From Maricaulis salignorans (GTDB lineage Bacteria > Pseudomonadota > Alphaproteobacteria > Caulobacterales > Aquidulcibacteraceae), in assembly GCA_945891505.1 (NCBI GenBank), contig CAMDDL010000005.1, positions 92,820 to 156,819 of the forward strand: DNA of 64,000 nt, in the 5' to 3' direction. Positions 49,506 through 58,305 of the stretch are shown in pieces; position 1 is the first letter of the stretch; the number at the start of each line of letters is the position of its first letter. The position numbers were made by a program, and so were the translations under genes. The notes beneath the pieces are model-generated. The model did no database searches. It was not told where the DNA came from and worked only from the letters and a program-made list of their open reading frames with translations.

Positions 49506-50198
49506 ATGACCCGTTCTGTGACCCTTCGTTCTGCCATGTTTACGACCCTGATCCCTTTTGCGCTATCAGTCTTTCTTTTGGGGACTTCAGCCCAAGCTGG
49601 AACAGATCCGCGTGATGCTGCGCGCCTGCAAGCCTGTATGACCAAGGCAGAGACCAAGCCGGAAGAAGCTTTAGAGGACGGATTTGTCTGGCGCAGCCAA
49701 GGCGGCGCTACATTTGCGGAACAATGTATCGCCATCGCCCGCATTGAAGCAGGCGATATTGGCGGTGGAGCAGAGCGCCTCACGGCTTTAGCCTCCGCCC
49801 CCGATGCCGGTGACCTAGATCAACGCGTTTTGATCATGGCGCGTGCGGCCAATGCGTGGTTGATGATTGAAGAATTTAAGCCCGCTCAAGAGGTGCTGGA
49901 TGCGGCTTTGAAGTTGAAACCGGGTGAGCCTGACCTTTTAATCGACCGGGCCCGCGCTAAGGCTGGCCAAGGCCTTTGGGCAGAGGCACAGGCCGATTTG
50001 ACCACTTGTTTGTCGACCAGGCCTTTAGACGTGCTGGCCTTGAGACTGCGTGCCGAAACCCTGCTCCAGCAAAAATCCTATGAGGCGGCAGAACTCGACA
50101 TCGCCCAAGCTCTTCGTCTGGCACCCAAGGATGTCGACAATTGGCTGGTGCGTGGACGGATCCAAGAAGCGCGCCGTCTGGGTCGGGCACCAGACTGA
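49506..50198 (+). CDS. Exported tetratricopeptide-repeat protein
   Basis: 230 residues. A signal peptide (LIPFALSVFLLGTSAQA) ends near residue 31. TPR-like helices follow in the second half (PAQEVLDAALKLKPGEPDLLIDRARAKAGQGLWAEAQADLTTCLSTRP and AAELDIAQALRLAPKDVDNWLVRGRIQEA, given here as blocks). It probably mediates protein contacts in the periplasm. The start could also be the ATG at 49536. Confidence 0.8.
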   Translation: MTRSVTLRSAMFTTLIPFALSVFLLGTSAQAGTDPRDAARLQACMTKAETKPEEALEDGFVWRSQGGATFAEQCIAIARIEAGDIGGGAERLTALASAPDAGDLDQRVLIMARAANAWLMIEEFKPAQEVLDAALKLKPGEPDLLIDRARAKAGQGLWAEAQADLTTCLSTRPLDVLALRLRAETLLQQKSYEAAELDIAQALRLAPKDVDNWLVRGRIQEARRLGRAPD

Positions 50199-50306
50199 GC
50201 TTTGTTAGATTTGGGCCCTGCCTGTAACCGCCACCGGCCTGTTACTTGATCAAAGCCTGAACTACGTCCAAGAATAAGCCGCTGAACCATGATTTAGGGG
50301 CCAATC

Positions 50307-51980
50307 GTGACACAATCTGCTGCTTCGTCGACCGTTGAACCGCAAAAATTGACGACCGTGGTCGCAGCTTCCGCTGCTGGCACCGTCTTTGAGTGGTACG
50401 ACTTTTTCATCTTTGGCCTTTTGGCCTCAGTGATGGGACAGCACTTCTTCGCAGGTTCGCCCCCTGCCGCTCAGTTTATCTTTGCACTCTTGACCTTTGG
50501 CGTAGGCTTTGCAGCGCGCCCGCTGGGCGCTGTTGTGTTTGGGGCTATTGGCGACACCAAGGGCCGGAAAGGCGCATTTTTGGTCACCATCGTCATGATG
50601 GGCGCATCAACTTTTGCCGTGGGTCTCTTGCCGGATTATGACCAGATCGGCATTTGGGCGCCTATCCTGCTGGTTGCGTTACGGATTGCGCAAGGCTTTG
50701 CCTTGGGCGGCGAATATGGCGGGGCTGTGATTTATGTCGCAGAGCACTCGCCAGCCCATAAGCGGGGGTGGAACACGTCTTGGGTGCAGACTTCGGCTGC
50801 TGGGGGATTGCTGCTCGCTTTGACCGTTGTCTTTATGACCCGCATGATTCTCGGCGAAGAAGCCTTCCAGTCTTGGGGATGGCGGGTGCCGTTCCTCCTG
50901 TCGGTTTTCTTGCTCGCGATTGCTTTGTGGATCCGCTTGCAATTGGAAGAAAGCCCCATGTTTAAGGCGCTGAAAGAAGAAGGAGCTGCCTCTAAAGCGC
51001 CCTTGTCCGATGCCTTTGGTCAATGGGGTAACTTGAAGCTGATCCTGCTCGCCTTGTTTGGCCTGATGATGGCACAAGGCGTGGTTTGGTATACGGGCTT
51101 CTTCTATGTCCAAGTCTTCTTGGAGCGGCAGTTAAAAGTTGACCCCCAGATCATCAATATCTGGCTCTTGATTATCACCACCGTCTCCGCTGTCTTGTAC
51201 GTTTTCTTCGGTTGGCTGTCGGACAAAATGGGCCGCAAACCCGTGATGCTCGCCGGCATGATCTTGGCGGTGGTGAGCTTCTTCCCTGCCTTTCATCAAT
51301 TGGCCAAAGCGGCCAACCCAGACTTGGTCGCCGCCCAAACCGCGACGCCAATTGTCGTCCGCGCAGACCCTGCTACCTGTTCGGTGCAGTTCAACCCCGT
51401 TGGCAAGACACCGGATGGCAGAGACGCCTTCTCGTCTAGCTGTGATGTGGCCAAGAGTTATCTGACCAATTCGGGCATATCTTATGATAATGAGGTGGTA
51501 CCCGCAGGCACAAATGCGCAAGTCAAAGTTGGAACGGTTACCCTAGAAAGCGTTGATATCTCGGCTCTCGATGCAAAGGCGCAAAAGGCCGCTAAGGATG
51601 CGTTTGGGGCGCAGCTGAAAGCCGCTTTGAAAGCGGCAGATTATCCTGACAAAGCAGATCCCGCTAAAATCGATCACCCAGCGGTTTTGCTCTATTTGAT
51701 GGTGTTCGTGGTGGCCGCGACTGCGCTTTATGGGCCCTTGGCGGCAGCCTTGGTCGAGATGTTCCCAACCCGCATCCGCTATACGGCTTTGTCTGTCCCT
51801 TATCACGTCGGGACAGGTTTCTTCGGTGGCTTTATGCCGGCAACTGCGGTCGCCATCGTGGCAACAACGGGGAATATGTATTCTGGTCTTTGGTATCCGG
51901 TGATTATTACGGGCATCAGTGTCGTGGTGGCGCTGATCTTCCTACCCGAGACAAAGGATCGCTCGATACATGATCTCTAG
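50307..51980 (+). CDS. MFS transporter, metabolite:H+ symporter family
   Basis: 557 residues. The start has the MHS pattern SAAGTVFEWYDFFIFGLLAS, then GAIGDTKGRKGAF and RIAQGFALGGEYGGAVIYVAEHSP, as in KgtP, ProP and ShiA relatives. Twelve helices are expected, but a hydrophilic insert of roughly 110 residues (about 345-455, with three Cys in the blocks ATCSVQ and SSSCDVA) separates two late helices. The insert may face the periplasm. Substrate is probably a carboxylate or osmolyte. GTG start. Confidence 0.88.
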   Translation: MTQSAASSTVEPQKLTTVVAASAAGTVFEWYDFFIFGLLASVMGQHFFAGSPPAAQFIFALLTFGVGFAARPLGAVVFGAIGDTKGRKGAFLVTIVMMGASTFAVGLLPDYDQIGIWAPILLVALRIAQGFALGGEYGGAVIYVAEHSPAHKRGWNTSWVQTSAAGGLLLALTVVFMTRMILGEEAFQSWGWRVPFLLSVFLLAIALWIRLQLEESPMFKALKEEGAASKAPLSDAFGQWGNLKLILLALFGLMMAQGVVWYTGFFYVQVFLERQLKVDPQIINIWLLIITTVSAVLYVFFGWLSDKMGRKPVMLAGMILAVVSFFPAFHQLAKAANPDLVAAQTATPIVVRADPATCSVQFNPVGKTPDGRDAFSSSCDVAKSYLTNSGISYDNEVVPAGTNAQVKVGTVTLESVDISALDAKAQKAAKDAFGAQLKAALKAADYPDKADPAKIDHPAVLLYLMVFVVAATALYGPLAAALVEMFPTRIRYTALSVPYHVGTGFFGGFMPATAVAIVATTGNMYSGLWYPVIITGISVVVALIFLPETKDRSIHDL

Positions 51981-52178
51981 AGCGCAATTTTTGCCGAAGG
52001 CAGGATCACAGCTGTTTGATGTATGAAGCTGACGCACCCGTCATTTTTCAATTGATCCTTTAGAAATTTGTGTCATGTTAGGCTTAGAAGCGACACACTA
52101 GATGTCGCTCTATGCTCAAGGACCAAAGCTGGGATTCCAAAGACCCGGAAATTATATAAATTGGGAGAGATTGAAAGC

Positions 52179-53315
52179 ATGACAACGTCGCACATTACTA
52201 AGGACGCGCTGTATGACGCGGTAGCGCCAACCGATTTCGCTGCCTTGTTGGAGATTGACCGGCATACAAGCCGCTCGACAGCTTTCGACAAAATCATCTC
52301 TGCCACCCATGATCATTTCTGGGACCCAACCGATAAGCGCTACATCGATTTTGATGAACCGTTTGACATGGAAAATCAGGCCTTGTTGCCAGATCATATG
52401 GTTCCAGCCCTTGAGACCCCATATGTCCAAGAATTCTTCAAGGATAAGCCGAAAGAGCTGATCCGCTTTAAGAATGAGATGGCTCGCTGGCAATTGTCGG
52501 CCATTCTGCATGGCGAACAAGGCGCGCTGAACCTGTCTGCCTCACTCTGCCATGTGTTGCGTGACGCTGGAGCGCAAGAATATGCGGCGAACCAAGCCCG
52601 TGAAGAAGCCCGCCATGTTGCAGCATTCGCGGCCTATATCAAAGCCCGTTGGGGCAGCCCTTTGCCATGTGGCGAAGTATTGAAGACCTTGCTGGTCGAT
52701 ATCGTCCATGCGCCTGAAGTCTACAAAAAGATCGTTGGCATGCAGATGCTGATCGAGGGCCTCGCCATGGGTGCCTTTGCGATGATCTACAAAGAGTGGA
52801 ATGACCCGCTGGCGCGGAAGTTGACGCAATTGGTCATGACCGACGAAGCCTTCCACCACAAATTTGGTAAGATCTGGGCGGATCGCACCATTCCAAAGCT
52901 TGATGCAGCAGAACATGCAATTGTCGAAGACTGGGCGGCGCACTGTTTCCAGACCCTGTTGTTCAACTTGGTCGCGCCCCATCAAATGCGCGCCATCTAT
53001 GACGAGTTCGGTCTCGACCCAGACATCATCATGGTCCAGTTCCAAGAGATGGTAACCGATGAAGGCCGTCGTGAGCGGATGAAGGAAGCTACCAATATCT
53101 TCCGTGTACTGGTTAAGACCTTGTGGAATGCCAACATCATCACAGATCGCACCAAGGCTTTCTACGCCATGTATGTCGACTTCGCTGAGTTTGAGGCCGA
53201 AGGTGAGCATATGGTCGGCGACGACATCGCCGAAGATGGCATTCGCTTCCTGCAGGCGGTTAATTTCGGTGTGAACACTGATGCCTTGAAGCAAGTGAAA
53301 ATTGCCGCCGAATAG
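52179..53315 (+). CDS. Ferritin-like diiron protein, putative oxygenase
   Basis: 378 residues from the ATG at 52179. Two helix pairs carry a full carboxylate-bridged diiron set: Glu113, then Glu143-X-X-His146 (REEARH), then Glu193, and Glu223-X-X-His226 (TDEAFHH, with His227 next). This is the arrangement of AurF-like N-oxygenases and other ferritin-superfamily oxygenases. The N-terminal block HDHFWDPTDKRYIDFDEPFDM is distinctive. The substrate is unknown. It is monocistronic, with a strong terminator. Confidence 0.78.
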   Translation: MTTSHITKDALYDAVAPTDFAALLEIDRHTSRSTAFDKIISATHDHFWDPTDKRYIDFDEPFDMENQALLPDHMVPALETPYVQEFFKDKPKELIRFKNEMARWQLSAILHGEQGALNLSASLCHVLRDAGAQEYAANQAREEARHVAAFAAYIKARWGSPLPCGEVLKTLLVDIVHAPEVYKKIVGMQMLIEGLAMGAFAMIYKEWNDPLARKLTQLVMTDEAFHHKFGKIWADRTIPKLDAAEHAIVEDWAAHCFQTLLFNLVAPHQMRAIYDEFGLDPDIIMVQFQEMVTDEGRRERMKEATNIFRVLVKTLWNANIITDRTKAFYAMYVDFAEFEAEGEHMVGDDIAEDGIRFLQAVNFGVNTDALKQVKIAAE

Positions 53316-53342
53316 CTATTTGGCAGCCTGTTTTACTGGAAG

Positions 53343-53377
53343 CCCCGTTGGTTATGCCAGCGGGGTTTTTCATTTTT
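53343..53377 (+). terminator. Rho-independent terminator after the diiron gene
   Basis: CCCCGTTGG/CCAGCGGGG stem (one G-U pair), five-base loop TTATG, then TTTTTCATTTTT. Confidence 0.93.
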
Positions 53378-53661
53378 GCCTATTGCCCTTGTAGGTAACT
53401 TAGGAAGTCTTCCAAAAACTTGGCCAGTTTAATCAGGTCAAGGCCGCGTTGGTCTAAAGTCACGCTTCTCGAAGCAGTGGGCGTTAACTCTCATTAACCG
53501 CGCATTTACCATAACACCCCCAAGTCGAGCAGTACGAAGAAAGTCGAAACCACACTTTGGACTGTTCAAATTCTGCGAAGCAGTAAATGAATAATCAGGG
53601 TAGCTGAATTTCTTCGGAAATTTCTTGTGGGGCCGCAGAGCTTGGCGGAAGAGTGATTCGA
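53378..53661 (+). promoter_or_regulatory. Upstream region of the PodJ-like gene with CtrA-like pair
   Basis: 284 bases without a gene. TTAA (53484-53487) and TTAAC (53494-53498) are separated by 6 bases, close to the CtrA site TTAA-N7-TTAAC but one base short. In Caulobacter podJ transcription is cell-cycle controlled, so the position is suggestive only. Confidence 0.35.
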
Positions 53662-56600
53662 ATGAGCGGACAGTCGCCATGGAGTGTGAAAGGCGTAGAG
53701 CCTCGGACACGCGAGGCTGCGAAAGACCTCGCACGCCGCGAAGGTCTGACACTTGGCGAGTTGTTAAACCGGCTGATCGCTGAGACCGACGAGCCTGCCC
53801 AAAAGCCTGTTTTAAATGCAAAGTCGACCGTAAATTTTGGTCAAGAAGCCAATCGATTAACTGCGGCCTTGGAACAACTGAGCCGACGCCTTGAGTCCAG
53901 TGGTGTAGAATTGGTGCCCCCACCGGCATCTCTAGGTTTCGATAATCGCTTGTCCCAGAAATTTGAAAAGCCGGTGGCAATTGACGACACTGCCATGGGT
54001 CGCGTTGAGACCCATTTGAATGATTTGCGCGAAACCCAAATTGTCCTGAGTGAGCGCTTGCGCCGTATTGAGTCGCAAGACCCAACCCATGCGTCGTTGG
54101 CAGCTCTTAAATCTCTTGAATCTGCTCTGGCGCGCTTGTCTACCCAAGTCTTTGAGACTGACTCACGTGTTGGTCAGATTGAAAAAGTCACCCAAGAAGC
54201 CATTCAAACTGTCGATCAAAGCCTGGGCCTTGTGGCAGAGCGTTTGGCGACGACGGAGGCCTTAGCGCAAGAAACAAACCATCGTTTTGTCGAAGCCATG
54301 ATTGATTTGTCAGCGCGTCTGACAGGTCTTGAAGAAGTTGGTGAACGGGTCGGTGGTCCAGACCTATCGGTCTTTGAAAGCCGTTTTGGGCAATTAGAAG
54401 ATATCACCACCCAAACTGTTGAAGGTGCCAATCAGGGCATCAATCAGGTGACAGAGCGGGTGAGCAGACTGGAGACCCAGGCTCAGGACAATGCGTCGCG
54501 CATAGTGGAAGCCTTGGTTGATCTTTCCGCCCGCATGACCCAACTCGAAGGTGCCGGCAAGACGGGCGACACGCTAACCGCAGTTGCGGCGCTGGAAGCG
54601 AAAACCAATGAGTTCAGTGCGCACCTCAATGATCTGAATGCCAAAATTGAAACAACCCGGGCAGACCTGAATGGGCAAGTACAAGCTGCCCTCGCGGGCG
54701 GCGTTGACAGCCAGATGACGGAAGCGGCTCAAGCGCTCGCCAGCCGTCTCGATGCCAGCGAACAACGCAGCCAAGACGCGTATGATCAGGTTAGTGCCAA
54801 GCTTGCAGAGGCAATCCAAGCGCTCGACTCCCGTTTGGCCCACGTTGAAAACCGCGAGAGCAAGCCAGACCAAACAGGCTCTATGGCGATGAAACTGGAG
54901 CTTGCGCGCATCACTCGCGGCATTGATGAGCGCCTGTCGTCGATTGAGCGCCATGATGCTTCGGTCATGGAACAGGCTGGCCAGCATATCCAACGTTTGG
55001 CGCAGAATCTGGGCGACCGGCTCGATGCTTCTGAGCGTCAATCAGCAGAATCGATTGCTACAATCAGTAAACAAATGCAGGAATTGGCCGACCGGCTTGC
55101 TGCCAACCATAACAATGCTGTCAAAAGTCTTGCGTCCACCTTTAACGGAAGCGATTCCAAGACCCGACAAATGCTCGATGAAGCTTTAGGGCAGGTGCGC
55201 ACAGAAGTTCAGTCGGTTGATGCGCGCGTTCAGGCCTTGATTGCACCCCTGCAGCGCGATTTTATTGCTTTGGGTGATCGCTTGGACAAGGCGGAGCAAA
55301 GTGCCGTCTCTGCATATGCTGAGCCCATTTTTGATCCTAACCGCTCTGTCGACTTGAGCGGCCAAGGTCATCATGACCCGGGCTTTGTCAATCCTGTGGA
55401 CCTGTCGCGAGATGATGGTTTCAGTTTTGAATCGCCGACCAGCCCGCTGGAAATGCCGCAGTTTGATGATCCATTCTTTATGGATAGCTCTGCAGCCAAA
55501 ACGGCTTCTCCTCCTGCCTCCGCGAACCCTGCGCGTCGTGGCAGCTTTGGTTCGCCTTTCCCCGATACCGAGGATAGCGAGTCCATCAACGATTTTGCCG
55601 ATCTACGCGATGATGTGCCTGACCCGCTTGCTGGCGGTATGGACCCCTTTGGGGGCGAGTTAGACGCAATGGTCTTGGATCCCGCCAGACCCATCGAAGA
55701 CGATTCTGACGATGAACTGTCGACCTTAAATCATAATTGGGATGGGCGAAGCACCGATCAGAGCTCAGCCCCCGACTATTTGGTTGCTGCCCGCCGTGCC
55801 GCGAACCGCGCCGCAGCGGCACAAGAAGGAGCCCAAACCAAGAAGAAGTCAGCGCTATCTTTAAGGGCCCCCGAAGGCAAAGATAAAAAAGCCGATGCAA
55901 CCAAGGCCAAGCCGTCGGCAAAGTCACAGGCGCCTCAAGCAAGCAAAGAGGGGAAAGAGGGCAGCAAGCCCAAGAGCCCGTTGTCGCCCATTGGGATTGC
56001 CGCGGCAGCTGCGTTAGTCGCAACAGGCGGGTTTGCCGTTTATGGCCAGTTGAATCCACCTTCCAATTCTAACGTAGATGAAAAACCAGCTGCCCTTAAT
56101 CAAGAAAACGTACCTTTGCCGCCAGAGCTGGCGTCGCAAGCGGCGATGTCTGCGCCTCCAGCCGCCATTGCTCTAGCACCAACGCCCGCTGCCCCTACTG
56201 CAACTGCGGCACCCAGCATCCCCATTCCGCCGCCGCAGTTGCCAAAGGCACAATTGGTACCCCCAGCCACAAACGCGGCGGCTCCAGCTCCTAAGCCACC
56301 ACCGGCCAAGCCCTCGCCCACGCCTCAGCAGATGGAAGCAACCCGCGTCATGGTTTCCGCTGATGCGCAGGCCCGTGCCGCGACAGCGCGAGCCGAAGCC
56401 CAGCGCGACCGTCTCCGCTCTCCAACCTTCGAAGCTGCGCGCGCAGATGCGGCACCAAGGCCGGTGCAGCGTCCAGCGCCAACTCGCGTTGCCACCGTCG
56501 CTAAAGCGTCCACTTCCAGCGCGACAACGCCACCTCGGGTCGCTTCAGTCGCAGCGCCTGCGTTAGCGACGACCGCAGCAGCAGCAGCACCAACCCGCGT

Positions 56601-57225
56601 GCCGCTCACGCCGAAAGATGTTACTCCCGGCGCACCTGCGGTTAGCCAGCCTCGTGCGGTGCCTCCTGTCGCTTCTGCCGCTGCACCCGCTACGGGTTCC
56701 TTGTTCGACCAAGCCATGGCGCGTGAGCAGGCTGGCGACGGGGCAGGGAGCGTCGCACTATTGCGCCGTGCTGCTGATGGTGGCGATACGCGCGCAATGA
56801 ATCGCTTGGCCAGAAAATTTGAGAACGGAGATGGCGTCGCCAAAGACTTGTCGCAGGCACGCGCTTTGACCGAACGCGCAGCCGCGCGAGGCAGCCGTCA
56901 AGCGATGCACAATCTGGGCGTCTACTACGCCAATGGCGATGGCGTGCCTCAAAACATGGCGCGAGCTGCCGAAAGTTTCCGTCGCGCGGCACAACGTGGT
57001 GTCACCGACTCCCAATTCAATTTGGGCGCGATGGCAGAGCAAGGTCTCGGCGGGCCAAAGTCTGACGTTCAGGCCTATTATTGGTTTGCTTTGGCCGCCC
57101 GTGGCGGCGATCAGGATGCGTCGGCCAAGGTTCGCGAAATTGGTGCCCGCTTGACGCCGGAGCAAAAGGCAGCTCAAGATCAATTGGTAGCAAAGTTCCG
57201 TCCTGAGAGCGGATCCCCAGACTAG
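53662..57225 (+). CDS. PodJ-like polar localization protein with Sel1 repeats
   Basis: 1187 residues. The N terminus SPWSVKGVEPRTREAAKDLARREGLTLGE (in two parts) is the PodJ-family signature. A long Gln/Glu/Ala-rich coiled-coil region with repeated LxxLE and SRLDASE units covers about residues 70-560. Acidic and Lys-rich linkers lead to one membrane helix (about 772-795, IGIAAAAALVATGGFAVYG). The periplasmic part has a long Pro/Ala stretch and then three Sel1 repeats (about 1011-1160, for example GDTRAMNRLARKFENGDGVA and QAMHNLGVYYANGDGV). No C-terminal peptidoglycan-binding domain is seen, unlike Caulobacter PodJ. An alternative GTG start is at 53653. It is followed 8 bases later by GH84. 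Confidence 0.82.
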   Translation: MSGQSPWSVKGVEPRTREAAKDLARREGLTLGELLNRLIAETDEPAQKPVLNAKSTVNFGQEANRLTAALEQLSRRLESSGVELVPPPASLGFDNRLSQKFEKPVAIDDTAMGRVETHLNDLRETQIVLSERLRRIESQDPTHASLAALKSLESALARLSTQVFETDSRVGQIEKVTQEAIQTVDQSLGLVAERLATTEALAQETNHRFVEAMIDLSARLTGLEEVGERVGGPDLSVFESRFGQLEDITTQTVEGANQGINQVTERVSRLETQAQDNASRIVEALVDLSARMTQLEGAGKTGDTLTAVAALEAKTNEFSAHLNDLNAKIETTRADLNGQVQAALAGGVDSQMTEAAQALASRLDASEQRSQDAYDQVSAKLAEAIQALDSRLAHVENRESKPDQTGSMAMKLELARITRGIDERLSSIERHDASVMEQAGQHIQRLAQNLGDRLDASERQSAESIATISKQMQELADRLAANHNNAVKSLASTFNGSDSKTRQMLDEALGQVRTEVQSVDARVQALIAPLQRDFIALGDRLDKAEQSAVSAYAEPIFDPNRSVDLSGQGHHDPGFVNPVDLSRDDGFSFESPTSPLEMPQFDDPFFMDSSAAKTASPPASANPARRGSFGSPFPDTEDSESINDFADLRDDVPDPLAGGMDPFGGELDAMVLDPARPIEDDSDDELSTLNHNWDGRSTDQSSAPDYLVAARRAANRAAAAQEGAQTKKKSALSLRAPEGKDKKADATKAKPSAKSQAPQASKEGKEGSKPKSPLSPIGIAAAAALVATGGFAVYGQLNPPSNSNVDEKPAALNQENVPLPPELASQAAMSAPPAAIALAPTPAAPTATAAPSIPIPPPQLPKAQLVPPATNAAAPAPKPPPAKPSPTPQQMEATRVMVSADAQARAATARAEAQRDRLRSPTFEAARADAAPRPVQRPAPTRVATVAKASTSSATTPPRVASVAAPALATTAAAAAPTRVPLTPKDVTPGAPAVSQPRAVPPVASAAAPATGSLFDQAMAREQAGDGAGSVALLRRAADGGDTRAMNRLARKFENGDGVAKDLSQARALTERAAARGSRQAMHNLGVYYANGDGVPQNMARAAESFRRAAQRGVTDSQFNLGAMAEQGLGGPKSDVQAYYWFALAARGGDQDASAKVREIGARLTPEQKAAQDQLVAKFRPESGSPD

Positions 57226-57233
57226 GTGCCCCT

Positions 57234-58301
57234 GTGTCGACCCCCAATTTAGGTATAATAGAAGGCTATTTCGGCCAGCCCTGGACTTGGGATGATCGCC
57301 GCGCCGTTGTTGAGACTTTGGCCCCTTATGGCTATCGATTCTTCCATTATGCGCCTAAGGGCGATCCCTTTCTGCGGCGGCGGTGGGTGGAACCCCATCC
57401 CTTGCAAGAAGCTGGACAGATTTCGCAGTTTGTTGCTTTCTGCCAAGGTTTTGGTGTTCGGGTTGGCATCGGCCTCAGCCCTTACGAAGCCTTCAACGAT
57501 TTCAACAGCAACGTCGCCAACACCTTCGTCAATCGTGTTGAAGATTTGGCCTCGCTGGGTATTCAAGACCTCGGCATTTTCTTCGACGACATGCACTCAA
57601 CCCTGCCTGACCTTGCGCAGCGGCAACTTGAAATCATGCATCTGGCGCGCGATACAGCGCCACAGCTAAAGCTTTCTATGACCCCAACCTATTATTCCAA
57701 TGATCCAGTGCTCGACCGGGTCTTCGGGCAGCGGCCAGAGCATTATTTGCGCGCGTTGGGCGCAGGCCTTGACCAAAGCATCGACATTTATTGGACAGGT
57801 GAAGAGGTCTGCGCGCGCGAAATCTCAGTTGGCCATGTGCGTGAGATCGGCGCGCTTTTGAAGCGGAAGCCCTTGTTGTGGGACAATTACCCCGTCAATG
57901 ACGGTCCTCGCATGAGCCAGTTTCTGCACCTGCGTGGCTTCACCGGTAGGTCCCATCGCTTGGCAGATTGGGTCTCTGGCCACGCGATCAACCCGGCATT
58001 GCAGCCCTATTTGACCTGCGTGCCCGCCATTTCCTTGGCGATGAGCTATCAGCAGGGTGATGATTATTGCTATGGTGCCAGTGGCTTTGCTGCGGCAGTG
58101 AAAGTCTTGGGTCCAGAATTGGCCAGCATGGTCCGCGCCGATTTGATGAGCTTTCAAGACTTAGGTCTTACCAAACTGGTGAAGCGGCGCGACTCACTGC
58201 TGGAGCGCTACCAGCCAATCGACCATCCGGCAGCGCGTGAAATTCTGGCTTGGCTGCAAGAAGAATATGCGGCCACGACGGAAATGGTCCAAACTCAGTA
58301 A
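57234..58301 (+). CDS. GH84 family beta-N-acetylglucosaminidase, cytoplasmic type
   Basis: 355 residues, GTG start. It matches the catalytic domain of O-GlcNAcase/NagJ: IIEGYFGQPWTWDDRR, FFHYAPKGDPFLRRRW, the catalytic pair Asp118-Asp119 in LGIFFDDMHS, IDIYWTGEEVCAREI and PLLWDNYPVND. No signal peptide is seen, so it should act in the cytoplasm, unlike secreted NagJ-type enzymes. It is just downstream of the PodJ-like gene and convergent with glnD (4-base gap). Substrates could be recycled muropeptides or GlcNAc-modified protein; this is not resolved. Confidence 0.9.
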   Translation: MSTPNLGIIEGYFGQPWTWDDRRAVVETLAPYGYRFFHYAPKGDPFLRRRWVEPHPLQEAGQISQFVAFCQGFGVRVGIGLSPYEAFNDFNSNVANTFVNRVEDLASLGIQDLGIFFDDMHSTLPDLAQRQLEIMHLARDTAPQLKLSMTPTYYSNDPVLDRVFGQRPEHYLRALGAGLDQSIDIYWTGEEVCAREISVGHVREIGALLKRKPLLWDNYPVNDGPRMSQFLHLRGFTGRSHRLADWVSGHAINPALQPYLTCVPAISLAMSYQQGDDYCYGASGFAAAVKVLGPELASMVRADLMSFQDLGLTKLVKRRDSLLERYQPIDHPAAREILAWLQEEYAATTEMVQTQ

Positions 58302-58305
58302 ATCG

